A DNA stretch of 64,000 nucleotides from Neckera pumila (Eukaryota; Streptophyta; Bryopsida; Hypnales; Neckeraceae): positions 16,791,711-16,855,710 of the forward strand of contig OZ018413.1 of assembly GCA_963969595.1 (NCBI GenBank). The letters are read 5' to 3'. Each line of letters begins with the position of its first letter. Positions within the stretch are counted from its first letter, which is position 1. Shown here piece by piece: positions 13,035-25,482 of the stretch. Below the pieces are notes generated by a model that was not told the DNA's origin, did not search any database, and saw nothing but the letters and a program-made list of their open reading frames with translations. The position numbers and the translations under genes were made by a program.

Positions 13035-14401
13035 GAGTTCCAACTAGCCCTTTTTTTTGGTACCATGGGGCCAGATTGCACCATTTCAAAATAATTGTCT
13101 ATTTTTTTGCCAAATAAAGTGATCTTTTTTGCCATAAATTTACCGTTTCTTTTTAAAATGCGAGCAAAGTTGCCAAATTTGGATGAAAAAGTGCATGAAT
13201 ATGATTGAAAAGTATTTTTTGGTCCAAAAGATGGATGAATGTAGAAATACAATCCTTCACCAAATTTTAAGTAATCACCATCCTAGTACTTTTTTTAAAA
13301 GGTAATAAAAAAGGGCTAGTTCCAATCTTTTAAACGTGTTTTATAGAACCAAATGGTTTTTTTGGTCATTACACCCTTAATTTTTAGAAGATGACAAATT
13401 GGGGCTAAAGAAGAGATAATGTCATTAAAGTGCCTATTCTTTTCTTCCACAATGTAGTGCAATTTTGTTTTTGCATGATACGTTTAACTTTATATACATA
13501 TCAAATGATATTGCATTCTTAGTCGATCATAGAAATCCAATTATTAAATAGAAAAAATAATTTCTAGTGAAATTAAAGGAAAATGCTTCAAATTGCTTTT
13601 GAAATAGATTTATAGATACCTTTTTAATGTGATCAAATGGATAATGTTTCATTTTGATGTTTCACATTTATTTTTTGATGCAAACCCTAAACCTTCATAG
13701 AAGAAGAAGAATTTATATTTTATAATACATCTAAATTTTGTCTAATTTTCCTCGTCATTACAAAGATGACGTATCATTTTGGAGATGTTTGAGTTTCTTT
13801 CATAAATGGGATCTATATTGGTGAAAGTTGTATGAATGAAATATATGGAAAGGATGTAATGGTTAGATCAAACTAAGGTTTTGAAAACAAATTATTACTT
13901 AAATTAATTAAGTTCATATTCCAAAATATTACTCCATAACATTGACTTCTACTGATTTTAGAATTATAATGATGTTTTAAATAAAATCAATATGCTACAA
14001 TCTATACTATTTTTCATACTATCTCAAAAAGTGCAATATAGATTCAAATTCCATCCATCTTCTCTCATCCCACGGTTATCCAATCTCCATCCAATCTTCA
14101 CACTAATTATAAAAAATTCATCTAACAATTGGTAAAAAGATTTTTTGCAATATTCAACATCTCCCACCAACCCTTTTTTTTCCTTCTAAGAAAATGCCAA
14201 AATGGTGATCACTTAAAATTTGATGAAACATTTTATATCTACATTCATCCATCTTTCAATCATAACCATGCATTTTTACATCCAAATTTGATAACTTCAT
14301 CCACATTTCTAATAGAATTAGAAAATTTCTAGCAAAACAAAGATTACTTTTATCTAGCTAGCTGGCCCCATGGTGCCAAAGAAAAAGGGCTATCTCCCAC
14401 T
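13035..14401. mobile_element. 1.37 kb element with long terminal inverted repeats
   Basis: The left end runs through CTAGCCC, a T run, then GGTACCATGGGGCCAG. The right end is its inverse, CTGGCCCCATGGTGCC followed by an A-rich run and GGGCTA. Inversion extends inward for roughly 270-300 bp: GGATGAATGTAGA near 13232 pairs with TCTACATTCATCC near 14239. The 0.75 kb centre has no coding capacity. This is a non-autonomous foldback-type DNA element of unknown superfamily; I could not identify its target duplication. Confidence 0.7.
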
Positions 14402-14852
14402 AATTAATTAACTTGAGTAATCATTTTTCACTTGAAATACTGCACTCAAAGATCCATTGCCAGAAAAGATAAATTTCTCAATCCCCCTTCAAACATACAA
14501 TCTTCCATACGCCAAAAATATTTCAGTCTTTTCTTGTCCTCAGCCATTAGATTCACAATCCAGCTTGAATGTGCTGAATCTCTATTTGCTGAAAACTGGA
14601 CTCCAAGATACCGGTATAAACAAGTTGGTTTCATTTACAGGATTAAAATAATGATTTAAAGGGAACATTTGCATGATCCATGAGCATCACCACACAGGTT
14701 TGCTTAAACCCATTTAAGTCAACGAGTGTTCCCTTCTGATAAAATGTTTTAGAGAGCAAAATAATCCTTTTCTGCGTCGGAATCAATTCAGCAGCGTCCC
14801 CTTTGTAACTGCCAAAATTGTATAGCATGAGCACTGCAACGAAGTCCTCAAA

Positions 14853-17440
14853 TCATGGTTTCCAAGTCCCTGGTTTGAACTTATCACCAGATCCCTCGGC
14901 CTCCCCTGATCTGATTACAACAAAATCAACGATTAGCTACCATGTCCCAAATGACTGCTTGAGGCAGATGCATAATCTACTTAAATGACTCAATATCGCT
15001 AACTACTATCATTACAGGTGGAATTGCACAAAAGTTTGAAGGAAAGTTCAGGAATATAATACCAACTGACCTCCACAAAACCAGACAAATGCTGAACCAA
15101 TATTGTCTAAGATATTCAGAGAAATAATCTACCGGCTTGCTGTTCAATTTGAGACATCCTGGTCTGAGATTAATGACAACCTTAATTAGATGGGCCCACA
15201 GTAAAAACTGGATCCATGATTGTTAACGACCAAGACGAGCTTACTTCGTGGAAGGCTGACTTGAATTCCAGGTGTCGGGTTTGAAATCTGGCTCTGGAGC
15301 AGTTGCTTGCTGTGGAACTCCAGCATCTGCTTAACAACAGCAATAGCTCAGACACTACCAAAAGGCAAGTCAGATTTGAATTGGAAAACATGCGCAAACT
15401 AAATTGTCTTACCAATTAAGTCTGAGGCACAATCCCTAAAGCAGAACAGGCAGACTGAAAAATATAAAAAATTCAAAGTGATCAATTACATCACGAAAAT
15501 ATAAATGTTCACTAGTAATTAGCAGAAGCATAAAGAACGGACGAAGGTTACCACTTTGCTGAGCAGATGCATCACTTCCAGAGACTTGCTGCAGAAATCT
15601 TGTCATACCCTGAGGACCGACGTCATCTGCCACTCAACTGCTTGGCTCAGCTATTCCAGCACAAAAACTTTGATGCGCATGAAAAAAGGGTAAACTCACT
15701 CCACCAGTAAAATCTACTTGTACTACCGGGACAAACTGGCAAAGACTAGATAAAGGTAGTCTAAGAACTGGGAAGTTCGTGAACCACTTAGTAGCTGCAT
15801 GCTTTTGTCATATGCAAAAAGACGTACTTACGACCATACGAGATTATTCCCACCTTCACTCATTCCTTGCTGAAGCGATTTGGCACGAAATCGACGCTTC
15901 TCCTCCTCCTTCTCAAGCACTGTTCAGTGACAGTGCAACCACCAGGGAACATGGTTATGAGAAATATAGAGCGTCAGGAACAAACAATGCTTTGGCCCAG
16001 TTGATGGTTTAATTGGATATGAACACCCCAACAACAGTGGTAGTCACGGTCCCCCATTTCTGTATGAGGAAGTGCAGGAATAGAAAGCATTAGTTGAAGA
16101 TATGAAACCGTGGCAACCAGTGACATAAAAGGTCACTTTGACTTTAAGTAAAATGAACTCGTTTTCTTCAGTGATCCCTAACTCTCAAGATTTTACTTAC
16201 AAGCAACCTTGACCTTGACACCCCGTCGGCGTGCTTCGAGTTCCTCCATTTCCTGGACAACAGATCATGTACGCTCTTCACATTTCTCATTTCCATCTGT
16301 CCCACTGTATGGAAGATAATTCAAAATTCAGACCACTATAAGGTATCAAGTATGGAGCACAGGATTAGGAGAGACAAACACATCAAACCATCCAAAGAAC
16401 TATAAAGATAGAAGATTTAGACTACTGAGAACAATTCAATGCCCCAGATCGTGCATGGCATATAAAAGCTCTTAAACCCTAAATGCCTAGGAACATATAC
16501 TATTCATCCTCTTTGATCTCTCTGGACCTTGTTTTCATCCATTTGGAACGTTCTAGGAAAATGCATCTAGTATCTCCAGAGAACACAAACAAGCTTTGCA
16601 TTTGTACAGTTAGGAACTCCACTACATGCTTTCCCAAGAGCTGACAACCTCAGAATTTTAGCATATAACACCGAAAGTCAAAAACAATATAACTCAAGTA
16701 TGAGGTGGATTTTCAAATACAAAAGCTTGGGAATTGATCCATGACTGTTTTCTCAAAATCAAGGTCCAAATCATTTCTATATACCGTGCTTAACATCTTC
16801 TTTATGAGTATCAACTTCCAAAAAGTTACAGAAGTCATATAGACTGGAATATCTAAATTTTATCCCAAACCGGTATGCATTTAGGAGCTAACGTGCTTCC
16901 AGACTTCCGAAGACGATTCTTCCTTAGATCCGAGGAACATCTTTTAGAAAATTTTGAAATATAATTACGTCGACAAACTAAAGAGTAGAAATCAAAAGAA
17001 TCGCATGAAAACCGAAGAGATCAGCAATACCTCAGGAGTCGGAGGGTTCTTCCGTCTTCCATTTAGCCAGCTATTCCATTCAACTGCCACGCAGAGAAAT
17101 ATTATTATTAAAATGCGGATCCAAGCCTGCGATCAGAATGGCGTCTAGAGAAATGCAATGTGCTCACCAGGAATTGCCTCAACCACCGAAGAGCCTCCGA
17201 ACTCCACCCAGCGGCGCTCAGAAACTGCGCAGAAACCATTGGTCGTCAGGGAAAGGTGGTGAACAGGGGAAACAGTGAGCAGGGAAGAAATCGAATTCAA
17301 AAAGAAAGTAAGAAAAGAGAAGTCAAGCAACCTTTGCCTTCCTTGTTCTGAAGCTGGCGATAGTAAGCGTTGCCAGCCTTGTCGGAGCCGGCCAGCTGCT
17401 TACCGCGCTTGGCGAAGAAGCCAAGCACCTTGGACAACAT
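14853..17440 (-). CDS. NDUFAF2 (mimitin/B17.2L)-like complex I assembly factor
   Basis: Eight exons with consistent phase: 17440-17332, 17224-17168, 17083-17031, 16252-16201, 15919-15854, 15632-15552, 15329-15245 and 14910-14853, giving 186 residues. The N-terminal half has the family hallmarks in order: GSDKAGNAYYR, then RRWVEFGG, then VEWNSWLNGRRKNPPTPEE, then a charged helix ELEARR..VALLEKEEEKRR. The C-terminus is low-complexity and ends FKPGTWKP, echoing an earlier FKPDTW. In animals and plants this NDUFA12-related protein assists assembly of mitochondrial NADH dehydrogenase. A telo-box lies 55 bp upstream of the ATG. The first donor (GTTGCT) is weak, but frame and homology support it. 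The last two exons are assigned by phase and the typical C-terminus. Confidence 0.88.
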
Positions 17441-17494
17441 GGTGGAATGCGCAAAGAATTCGCGAAGGTTTCGACAGAACGTGCAATTAGTGCA

Positions 17495-17516
17495 AAACCC
17501 TAAACCCTAACCCTAA
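17495..17516. promoter_or_regulatory. Telo-box upstream of the NDUFAF2-like gene
   Basis: Three consecutive telomere-type heptamers (AAACCCT, AAACCCT, AACCCTAA) lie 55-76 bp upstream of the minus-strand ATG at 17440. In plants such telo-boxes are common near the transcription start of ribosomal, translation and organelle-protein genes. A position in the promoter or 5' UTR is likely but not shown. Confidence 0.65.
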
Positions 17517-17520
17517 AAGA

Positions 17521-19540
17521 AGAACTGCTGTCTCTGAGGTAAGGTAGGCTGTTCATAAATGGACCATTTAACAGCTGCTTTGCGTTTTGGGGAAGCTAAA
17601 CTCCTTGAAGTGTTTTTCATTAAATTTTCATCAAAAGAAAAATGGAATTGACCTCTAATCCAAGTCGTTTCATATTTTTAACCTTCTTTAAATTAATTAC
17701 AAATTTTTGAAGTTGAAACATAGTGGTCACTAAAATGGACCACCTCCTCATATGTACACTACTTGTACATTGATGGTGCAATGAAGAGTGTAAAATGTAC
17801 CTCTGCATTAGGGGATCATTTTAGAGCCTAGTTCATTTTAGCAAACTTCCTTCCTTAGTGGCTAACGGAACCTATGATCATATAATCTTCATCAATATCC
17901 TTTGCTTTATTTGCTCCGTATTGAAATCAAGTTTGAGTGATAATTATCTTATTTTATTTTTCAGAAGTAACTTCACATGTCCTCCATAAGTCTTAAAACT
18001 TTCAGATTTATAGGTGATAATTTTAAATTACCATGATTTTTTTGAAGAAAAAGTACATTGTAGAAATGATTGAAAAATTTGAGACTTTGAGCACATTTTT
18101 ATACCTCATTCACAAAAAGTGGCAAATGTGCTTATTCATCTAAAGTGACCACAACATCCATCTGCTATGATTTTTTCAGTAGCTCGCTTTCAATCTTGGC
18201 CGTTGATGGGTAGCCTCGATGGCTGCATCGGAGGGTTAGGGTTTAGGGGTCGTTCCTAGGCTACTGCTGATTAGCATCAAGCGCTATCTTGCTTGCTCAT
18301 TACTTGTAGTAATTCTCCTTGCTTGGATCCCATTTAGCATAAATTGTCGCGTTTGCGTGGTGCCATCGCTACCCGTTGTATGCATTGGTGCTCTTGAGAT
18401 CACAATTGTAGACTCAAGTTTTTTTCCCTCCTTGTCTGATTTGAATGAGAGTGGCAGCATCTCTTGAAAGTAGAGGCACCACTTCTTGGCTGCAGTCAAA
18501 TTCCTTGAGGTTGATGGTCTCCTGCATTCACTGCAAATCAGAAATGGAGGTTGAGATTCAACGGCTTTGTCATCGCAAATTTAATCCAGGCTTGGTCTTG
18601 TTCGTCCTATGCTTTTGCGTTGTTTTGCTTTCCTTTGCGGTAGTTTGCGTTGCGCTGAATGTATCTCCGCTACTTCGAATTACTGCACTTAATTCCGTGA
18701 ACTAGCCTTCTTGCTCTTATTTTTGCCCTTGTGCTTTTAAAATTTGCTTCCCTCTTATTCCCTTGCTTCTACGTGGCGCTTGTTTCTAGACGTCCTACTC
18801 TTGTATCAGTACTACTGCTTGAGGGTGTTCGGGTGCAAGTTTATGGAGGAGCCATGGCGCCCAAACTGAAATTGCCTGAGAATTTCAAAATGTGAACCTT
18901 CGGTTCCTCACGCAACGTCAACGGGTTGGGAAAGTATGTGCTGGTAAATGCTGCTTTTGGTGGCCCGATTTCTTCTCCGATTGCTGGCGATGGTGAGGGT
19001 GGCGCGGAGGTCACTCACATGTCGTAGACAAGTCTTTCATAGTCCCTTACTCACCCGATGCGCATCTGTGTTGATTCAGAAGCCAGTGTTCTGTCACCCG
19101 AGGTTGCTGATATGATGCTAAGCGCTGGTGATGTTGGTCTCATGGGGAAGAGGAAGGCTGGGGCTGCCATTACGGCGCGGAAGAGAAGAAAATGCGCCCC
19201 TAATACTATAACCCGGAGGTTGCAGGAGGTTTGGATGTGTAAATTCACGTGGGCAGAGGGGGAGTTTAATTCTAATGGCATCTTGTTGGTGGCGTTAGTC
19301 AATGTTGTACTACCATTTCGGGGAGGGGGAAGATCATGGTGCCACAAATAGAAACTTGAAAAAGCACAAAGGCAAAAGGACCTGCAAGGAAGATGGAGTG
19401 CTGTTTCCACATCTGACGAAGGGCGACTCGTTTGTGAAAGCAGACTGAAGCACCAAAAATTTTCAAAGTTGTGGGCTGGTCGCAAGCTTGGCGGTACTAT
19501 CTCAACATATGACATATATGTAATATGACGTTCGTATTGT
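17521..19540. other. Intergenic region without a supported gene
   Basis: ORFs at 18445-18705 and 19058-19351 have no family motif, and I cannot join them by convincing splice sites. The 18.2-19.5 kb part is less AT-rich than the surroundings and includes a second telomere-like stretch at 18232-18249. It may be a decayed gene or retroelement fragment. Confidence 0.4.
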
Positions 19541-19619
19541 AATTATGTTATTACGTAAATTATACATATATATTTATAATACCTGTATAATATATCGTAA
19601 TATATAACGTATATATCTG

Positions 19620-19675
19620 GTTTGTAATCTGTACCAGGTTCATAATCTGGGCACGACTTCCGTTTAGTGATACGG
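19620..19675. repeat. Copy of a repeat also found at 23.5 kb
   Basis: The phrase GGTTCATAATCTGGGCACG followed by ACTTCCGTTTAGTGATACGG recurs almost unchanged near 23540-23575. It is part of a dispersed repeat with no ORF. Confidence 0.65.
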
Positions 19676-19914
19676 AAGCAGGGTCCGGGAAGTTCTGTGG
19701 CAAAATCGGTGGATTTCCTAGTTTCTGTAGGGTAGCTCGGAAATTCCAAAATTCACCCGGAAGCCAACCTAAACTCTGAGAATTTCATCGGCTGAAATCC
19801 TTTCATTGCTTTTTCAATTAGTCAAATATCCGGATTTTGTTTTTTCAATTAGTCAGTTTTCCTGACTTTGAGAAATGGAACCGGTTTTACTTTTTTCTTC
19901 ATTTTGGGGGGCAT

Positions 19915-20050
19915 TTTTTACTTTCCCCATTTTTTTTTATCATTCTTTACTTTCTTCATTTTTTTTTATCATTCTTTACTTTCCCCATTTTTTTTTATCA
20001 TTCTTTACTTTCTTCATTTTTTTTTATCATTCTTTACTTTCCCCATTTTT
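19915..20050. repeat. About 30-bp tandem repeat, five units
   Basis: Units of the form CAT, a T run, then ATCATTCTTTACTTTC follow one another about five times. The phenylalanine-rich ORFs read from it are low-complexity artefacts. Read on the minus strand, the array directly follows the tRNA-like segment at 20055-20115, as the tail of a SINE would. Confidence 0.8.
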
Positions 20051-20054
20051 TAGC

Positions 20055-20115
20055 TTTGAATATCCTTGGCAGGATTTGAACCTGGCCAAGCCCCTACCAT
20101 CCTAGGGCCAAGGAT
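20055..20115 (-). repeat. Possible SINE head with a Pol III B box
   Basis: On the minus strand a good B-box match, GGTTCAAATCC (20082-20072), follows an A-box-like TGGCCCTAGGATGG (20110-20097). The spacing is much shorter than in a tRNA, so this is not a functional tRNA gene. It may be a deleted tRNA-derived SINE head attached to the repeat tail at 19915-20050. Confidence is low because no second copy was seen. Confidence 0.3.
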
Positions 20116-20171
20116 GTAGCCTTCAGAAAATGCAAGGATCCAAACAAGGGTCCAAGCATTTTCCGAAGGCT
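20116..20171. other. Imperfect hairpin 3' of the transposase gene
   Basis: AGCCTTCAGAAAATGC is followed about 25 bases later by its near inverse GCATTTTCCGAAGGCT. The inner arms TTGGATCC and GGGTCCAA around 20136-20155 add pairing. It lies just beyond the 3' end of the hAT-type gene and could be part of that element's subterminal sequence. Confidence 0.5.
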
Positions 20172-20195
20172 GGTTAGTAGAGTTAGTATCATAAA

Positions 20196-22462
20196 TCAAG
20201 AGACATCAACAGAATTTTCAAATGGCCCAGACGTGCAAGATGCATTACTTGCACTAGGACCATTTGAAACATGCAAATACAAAGAAGGGTTAGCATACAA
20301 AAACCTGTACTTACTATCATTCTTCCAAAGAAGAGCAGCATCACAAAGAATATCATCAATTCCCTCATCTGGTCCCTCTAATGCAATCCGCAGCATGGCC
20401 TCCAAATTTGCACTGCCCAACCTGTTTCTAATCTTAGTTTTAATCAAATTCTGCACGCTGAAAGCACGTTCACATGTTGCAGTGGATACACATTGCACAC
20501 GAGCCAACTCTGAAAGTATTAAGAGGTTAGGGTACCGGGTTTGCAATGCATGGTTCCAAGTAATCATACCCCAGAGGTCCCTGAAATTTTTATCAACCCA
20601 TTCCGTGGTGCATTGCAACTTAAATGCCAAGAATTCCCGTTTGCATGCTGCAACATTCAAAAGAGGAGGGAGAGAGAAACCACCATGAGAGCGGTCCACT
20701 CCGTAGTGGGCCAGCAGAGTCTCTAATTCTTTCACGCACCAGTTCTGCAGACCCACTTGCTTGGAAGGCATGTTAGAAGGGTTCAAGATTTTGAAGCAAG
20801 AAATGAGATCATTATCACTGAACCGTGCATCCAACCCATTGCAAACAGCCTGAGCAAAAGCTTTCTGAAATGACAAAGCCTCTTCTAGATCTGCGCCCAG
20901 CCTAGACCTGTCCATTTCAAATGTGTGAAAGAACTTACCTCTTACCTCAGACTGCAGACGTCGCAGGTGGCCCCCATGTGGACCGTAGTCAGGCAAAATA
21001 TGATAGCCCGTGTCCTCATTAAACGTAGACGCATTGAGATCACAAGTTTCCACAATGAACATCATACGTATTTGTGCAATTTCAGTCCGGACTATACTAC
21101 CAACTGTTGTAACATCCACAAACTTTATTTGGAAAATTTTGGAAAGCATGGCCAAAGAGTGCAAAATATCAGCCAAGAAATGCAAAATGTAAATAAATTT
21201 GAACTGCCCTAACTTCTGCACAAGGGAACGAGCCTTACCTATGTCCTTACCTGCAGCATCTCGGAGGAATACCAAGACAGACTCCAAGGAATCACAAAGC
21301 GAAGTCACGGCCTGCCATCTGCTGAGCCAGCGAATCTTGTGGTAACGCTTCATACACTTCTTAGCATCACAGAATTCCTCTTGCAAAGCTGTGAGAGAGT
21401 GTTTCCTCTTGCTGGATGTGTTGAAAAAAGAGGCAACTGAATTCAAAATGGAATCCACCTCACCTGAAATCAACTTGCAGTCAGGTGCCTTTGCGGCATC
21501 CAAGGCTGCCAAGTTAGTGCGGTGAGCAACACAATGGCACGCAAGAAGGAACGGATTCACCTGATTACGGAGTCGTGTTGCCACCCCTGTTTGTGAGCCG
21601 ACCATGGTGCTGGCCCCGTCACTCCCGAACGCCACGAATCTGCGCAAGTCCAAGTTCCACTTCCGCAAGTGAGAGAGCACAGCATCGTAAATGACAGCGG
21701 AGTCTTTTTTTCCCCCTGCAATGTGCAGCAAGCCCATGAAGAGAGTTACGGGCAACCCCTCCACAATCGTGGCAAAGACTACAAGGTGTCCAGTGACGCT
21801 TATGTCAGTGGACTCGTCCACCATGATGCCAAAGAAAGGAGAATTCCGGACCCTACAAATAATTTTCTTTTGAATAACTACAGAAATGCACATTATAAGG
21901 TCACCGCAAGCTTTGTCGTCTTGGTACATTGAAGCTGTAATAGGAGCATTGACAGCCAACAACAACTTGCACAAAGGGGGAAACTTAGCGTAAGGGAGGC
22001 ACTGCTTCCCTATGAAGTACGCGGCTTGCAGCAGACTTCGCAATGCCTCATCACAGGTGCGCTGCGAAGTGTGGATCGCCTTCTCTAGCGTCTTCTCATC
22101 GGTGCTTGAAGCCCAAGAAAGACGCCTGTGCTCATTGGATCGAGCATGATCCAGGAAGGCACTGACTTTGAGGTTTTTAGAGCCGTCCTTAGCGTACACA
22201 GAGCGGCCCCCCTTATCCCTGCAGATCTTGCAAAAAATTTTGCCCAAAGAAGCACAGAACTCCAGCCACGGAAATTGAACAGCCCACGTTTCTTTCCACA
22301 AAGCTCGTGCAATGTCTGACTGAGAGGGGGGGGGGGATCTATACCGCAAGAAGGAGACTCAACCGATTTGGAGTTATCGCTACCGGAGCTGAGGTCCACG
22401 ACATCAACCTCGCGGGACTTTGCGTAGCACAAGTCGCGAATCGACCTTTGTCTCTTCGCCAT
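20196..22462 (-). pseudogene. hAT-type transposase (ZNF862/KIAA1586-like), frameshifted
   Basis: One intronless reading region. The N-terminus (MAKRQRSIRDLC from ATG 22462) is in a different frame from the long downstream part, which is open to the stop at 20196. The frames switch at an 11-G run (22326-22336), so one indel separates an ORF of about 755 residues. Features in order: a TTF/BED-like zinc finger region (FPWLEF, then FCKICRDKG); MVDESTD and FGSDGAS, matching the first two catalytic aspartates of hAT enzymes; HCVAHRTNL; and the C-terminal dimerisation region with ATCERAFS and IRNRLG. Such proteins move hAT elements or are tamed host genes. Apart from the G run the frame is intact, so the copy is young, constrained, or mis-assembled at the homopolymer. 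Confidence 0.85.
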
Positions 22463-23465
22463 GATTCCTCCGAGGCTCCGATCAAACACGTCCAAAAACA
22501 GCAGCGCTGATCAAGCATTCAAGCGCGTCCGCACTCCGCAGTCCGCACTCCGCACTCCGCAGCAAAACCCCAAGCTTTGATTTCGCAAGCTCCAATGTCG
22601 GAAGTCGGAAGTCGGAACCACACCACCAATTGACCAAAGTAACACAATTCTAATGCAACCACGCAAAATCCAAAGCCCTCGCCAGAATTTGGTGATGCTC
22701 AATTGCTCACGCAGTCACGCGAAAATGAAACCAACAGAATCGAGGCGCAAAGCTCACAAGTCCGGCGCAATTTGCAAACTCCAGAATCAGAACTACAGGG
22801 AATGAAGAAATTTTGCAAAACCCAAAACCCCCCAAAGCGCAAACTCAGCCGCTCAGCGTGATTGACAAGCAGAGAGACGACGGCGACAAGGCGGAGAGTG
22901 GCCCTCGAAGTCTCATCGCGGCAAATGGACGGCTCCGATTAGCGCGATGAGCCGCCCAGCATCGACGGTGAAGACCCCACATCGACCGATCGACGGCTTG
23001 CAGGGCGTCTCTTAAACGGTAATCTCCTGCCTTCATTTAGTGATTTTAGTCATTTAGTGTGGTTACTGTGGTAAATTAATACAGTAATGGACTGGTCACT
23101 GGTGGCCAAGAGATGAAGTCAGATGCTTTCCACAAAGCATATGTATTTAGTTTTTATTAGTTAATATTTAGTAGTTAGTATACTAACACTACTACAATAT
23201 TTTTTTTTATACACTAACTAATATTTCCTAGAATGTGTGTGCCCGGTCGGCTACCCGCTGGGAAAAAGGGTTTTCCATCGGAAATTTTCCTACATATTTT
23301 TATAGTGGCCTACCCAAATGCCGAGGTTTTATTTTTCTACCTGGTCCCATTTCCTACAATATTTTTTTTTCTTCGGAACCTCATCCTAAACATTTCTATG
23401 TCATTCGGAAAACTTCAAAATTTTTTGGCTAGCTCGTAACTAGATGCCGGTACTCCCCTATCATT

Positions 23466-23645
23466 GTACGGAAGTTGTGCCTGTCTTTAACACACAAAAT
23501 TAGTGTGGTAATGGTATGCAAGTATGAATTCACGGGTTCATAATTTGGGCACGACTTCCGTTTAGTGATACGGAAGTTGTACTTGTCTTTAACGCACAAA
23601 ATTAGTGTGGTAATGGTATGCAAGTATAAATCCACGACTTCCATA
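23466..23645. repeat. About 110-bp tandem duplication
   Basis: Two successive copies contain CGGAAGTTGT, CTTGTCTTTAAC and ACAAAATTAGTGTGG, then TGGTATGCAAGTAT. The junction phrase GGCACGACTTCCGTTTAG recurs at 19.6 kb. Non-coding. Confidence 0.8.
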
Positions 23646-23836
23646 TGACAAGAAACTAACATTCAATCATATAAGAAGTTTGAGATGTAGAGAGCTGACT
23701 CTATAAGGTAAAACAGCTCATCACCATTCACTGCCCAATTCCTTCCCCTACTTTTGGCTCCAATTCCATTTATTCAAACATCCAAATCTTTCCAAAAAAA
23801 TCTGAATCTGTTCAAGATTATGACAAAATTAGTGCA

Positions 23837-24413
23837 TTAATCCCTAAAGGACCAAAGGATTGTCTAGATTTCCAAAATTGTGAAGATCTATTATAAAATG
23901 CTATTTAGAAAAATATTTTATTGATGACTCTCAAACAATAGTTGTAAAATATGATTTATTGATCACATCCATACGATTAGATCAACAAGTATACAAACCA
24001 ATATTTTACAATAAAATTAAAAGACAAAAATTGAAAATTCCTTCTAATTCCATTGTAGATTGAATATTCAAGATTTTTACAAGAATTTTTTTCTATAAGT
24101 TCTAAACACTGAGTTTCAATTATATTGATTTTTGAAGATTTTTGTATTATTTTTTTATTTAAATTGTTTTTGGAAGGTCATTTTTTGAACTGAAAAAGAT
24201 ATTTTTTGAGGCTAGACCTACCAATACCTTTTGAATTATAGAATATTTGCAAAACAAAATCTTCATAATCTATATAGTATAAATGTTAAAGAACTAATAC
24301 AAGAATCTTCAAAGAAAATCAATGGATGAAAAAAAACGCATTTCAATGAATTTAGGATGTGTTTTTGTTCATTCATTGTTCAAAACTTGCACTCATAGTC
24401 CTTAAGGGGTTAA
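23837..24413. mobile_element. TTAA element copy (577 bp)
   Basis: TTAA is followed by TCCCTAAAGGACCAAAGG on the left; the right end reads GTCCTTAAGGGG and then TTAA. The interior is AT-rich and non-coding. Termini and target site match the larger TTAA elements in the window, but the interior is diverged. Confidence 0.65.
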
Positions 24414-25482
24414 TATCAAAATGGGATAACGTGTCAATATATGATTCGTGAATATTTAAGTGCTAATAGATTGTAGATATATAGAAAGGCAGTTATAGGT
24501 TGTAAATAGGACATTTATGACTCTACTCAATGGGTAATTCTGTAATTTCGAGGTAGACCACTTCAGAAATTCAGAGAAATTACAATTTTAGTTAGAAAAT
24601 TATAATTCCACTTCGGTTTGATTCGTAAAACATACACACACCTCTGAAAAATGTGTGCCCCTCTTGGAATTGGCCCCAAGATATTCAAATTCCAAATCAG
24701 GGTGCTAATAAGCTTATCTATTTTAAATAAATGTAGGATTTGGAAATTGGGATTCAGAAACCAAAGTGGATGTCATAGTCTCTATCCAAAGCAATCTCCA
24801 AGAAGAACCGACGGCTAGTTCAAAGTTAGCAAGTGGAATTGGGAAAAAACCCAGTTGAAATTTGAAAACATTGACAAAAGATTGGTGAAAAAATATGTAA
24901 AATTCCTATTTTGAGTAAAAAATAGAGAAAATAACTGGATTGCATACTCTATAAATTGATTCAATTTGGGAATTGAAGGAAAATAGCTGGTAAAACTCAA
25001 AAAAAACTCCCCAAACGATGTTCCAAAGGACAATAATGAACCAATAAAGAACACTAGAACAGAATCTTGTGGTTGAAATCAATGATCTGTAAATCTCTCC
25101 CACACGGATGCCGCCCTTGGGACCCAACAGAAAACCGACGTGGCAGGAAGAGTCCAACTCAGCCGAAAAGAGTGCCACGCTACAGCTCTGCTGTCCCCAC
25201 GCTCGTTTGGCTAAGGTTGTGGTCCGCTCCACTTTGGAGCCTTTCTATCAACCCCCCGGCCGCTTCTCCCCAAACCCAGAACCTCTCTGTGATTAATCCT
25301 ATCTCCACGACATTCGCCATTGCAGCATTTTTTTTGCTGCAAAATCACAACACCTACTTCTCTCTACCCCAATAATTCCACAAGAATACCACAACATTTC
25401 TTGAACAATTCCGAAAGAGGTCACACAACACTTCTTCTGCGCTTTTGAATTTTTTGAATTTGTAGCAGGGGGAGGAGGAGCG

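Larger units (their letters stand above)
22500..25480. other. Intergenic: transposase upstream region, repeats, RH3 promoter
   Basis: Clustered GCACTCCGCA units lie at 22528-22562. A tandem duplication sits at 23466-23645 and a TTAA element at 23837-24413; the rest is AT-rich. The final 400 bp before the helicase ATG at 25483 turn GC-richer and presumably hold its promoter and 5' UTR. No further gene is supported. Confidence 0.5.

Noticed and set aside
18284..19515. Several ORFs of 70-154 codons suggesting a gene at 18.3-19.5 kb
   Set aside because: No recognisable motif on either strand and no phase-consistent exon set; listed only as unresolved DNA.
19837..20105. Phe-rich ORFs in three plus-strand frames
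   Set aside because: All three frames translate the same 30-bp T-rich tandem repeat; low-complexity artefact.
20233..22319. Plus-strand ORFs opposite the transposase
   Set aside because: Antisense shadows of the hAT-type coding region; the minus frame carries the motifs.
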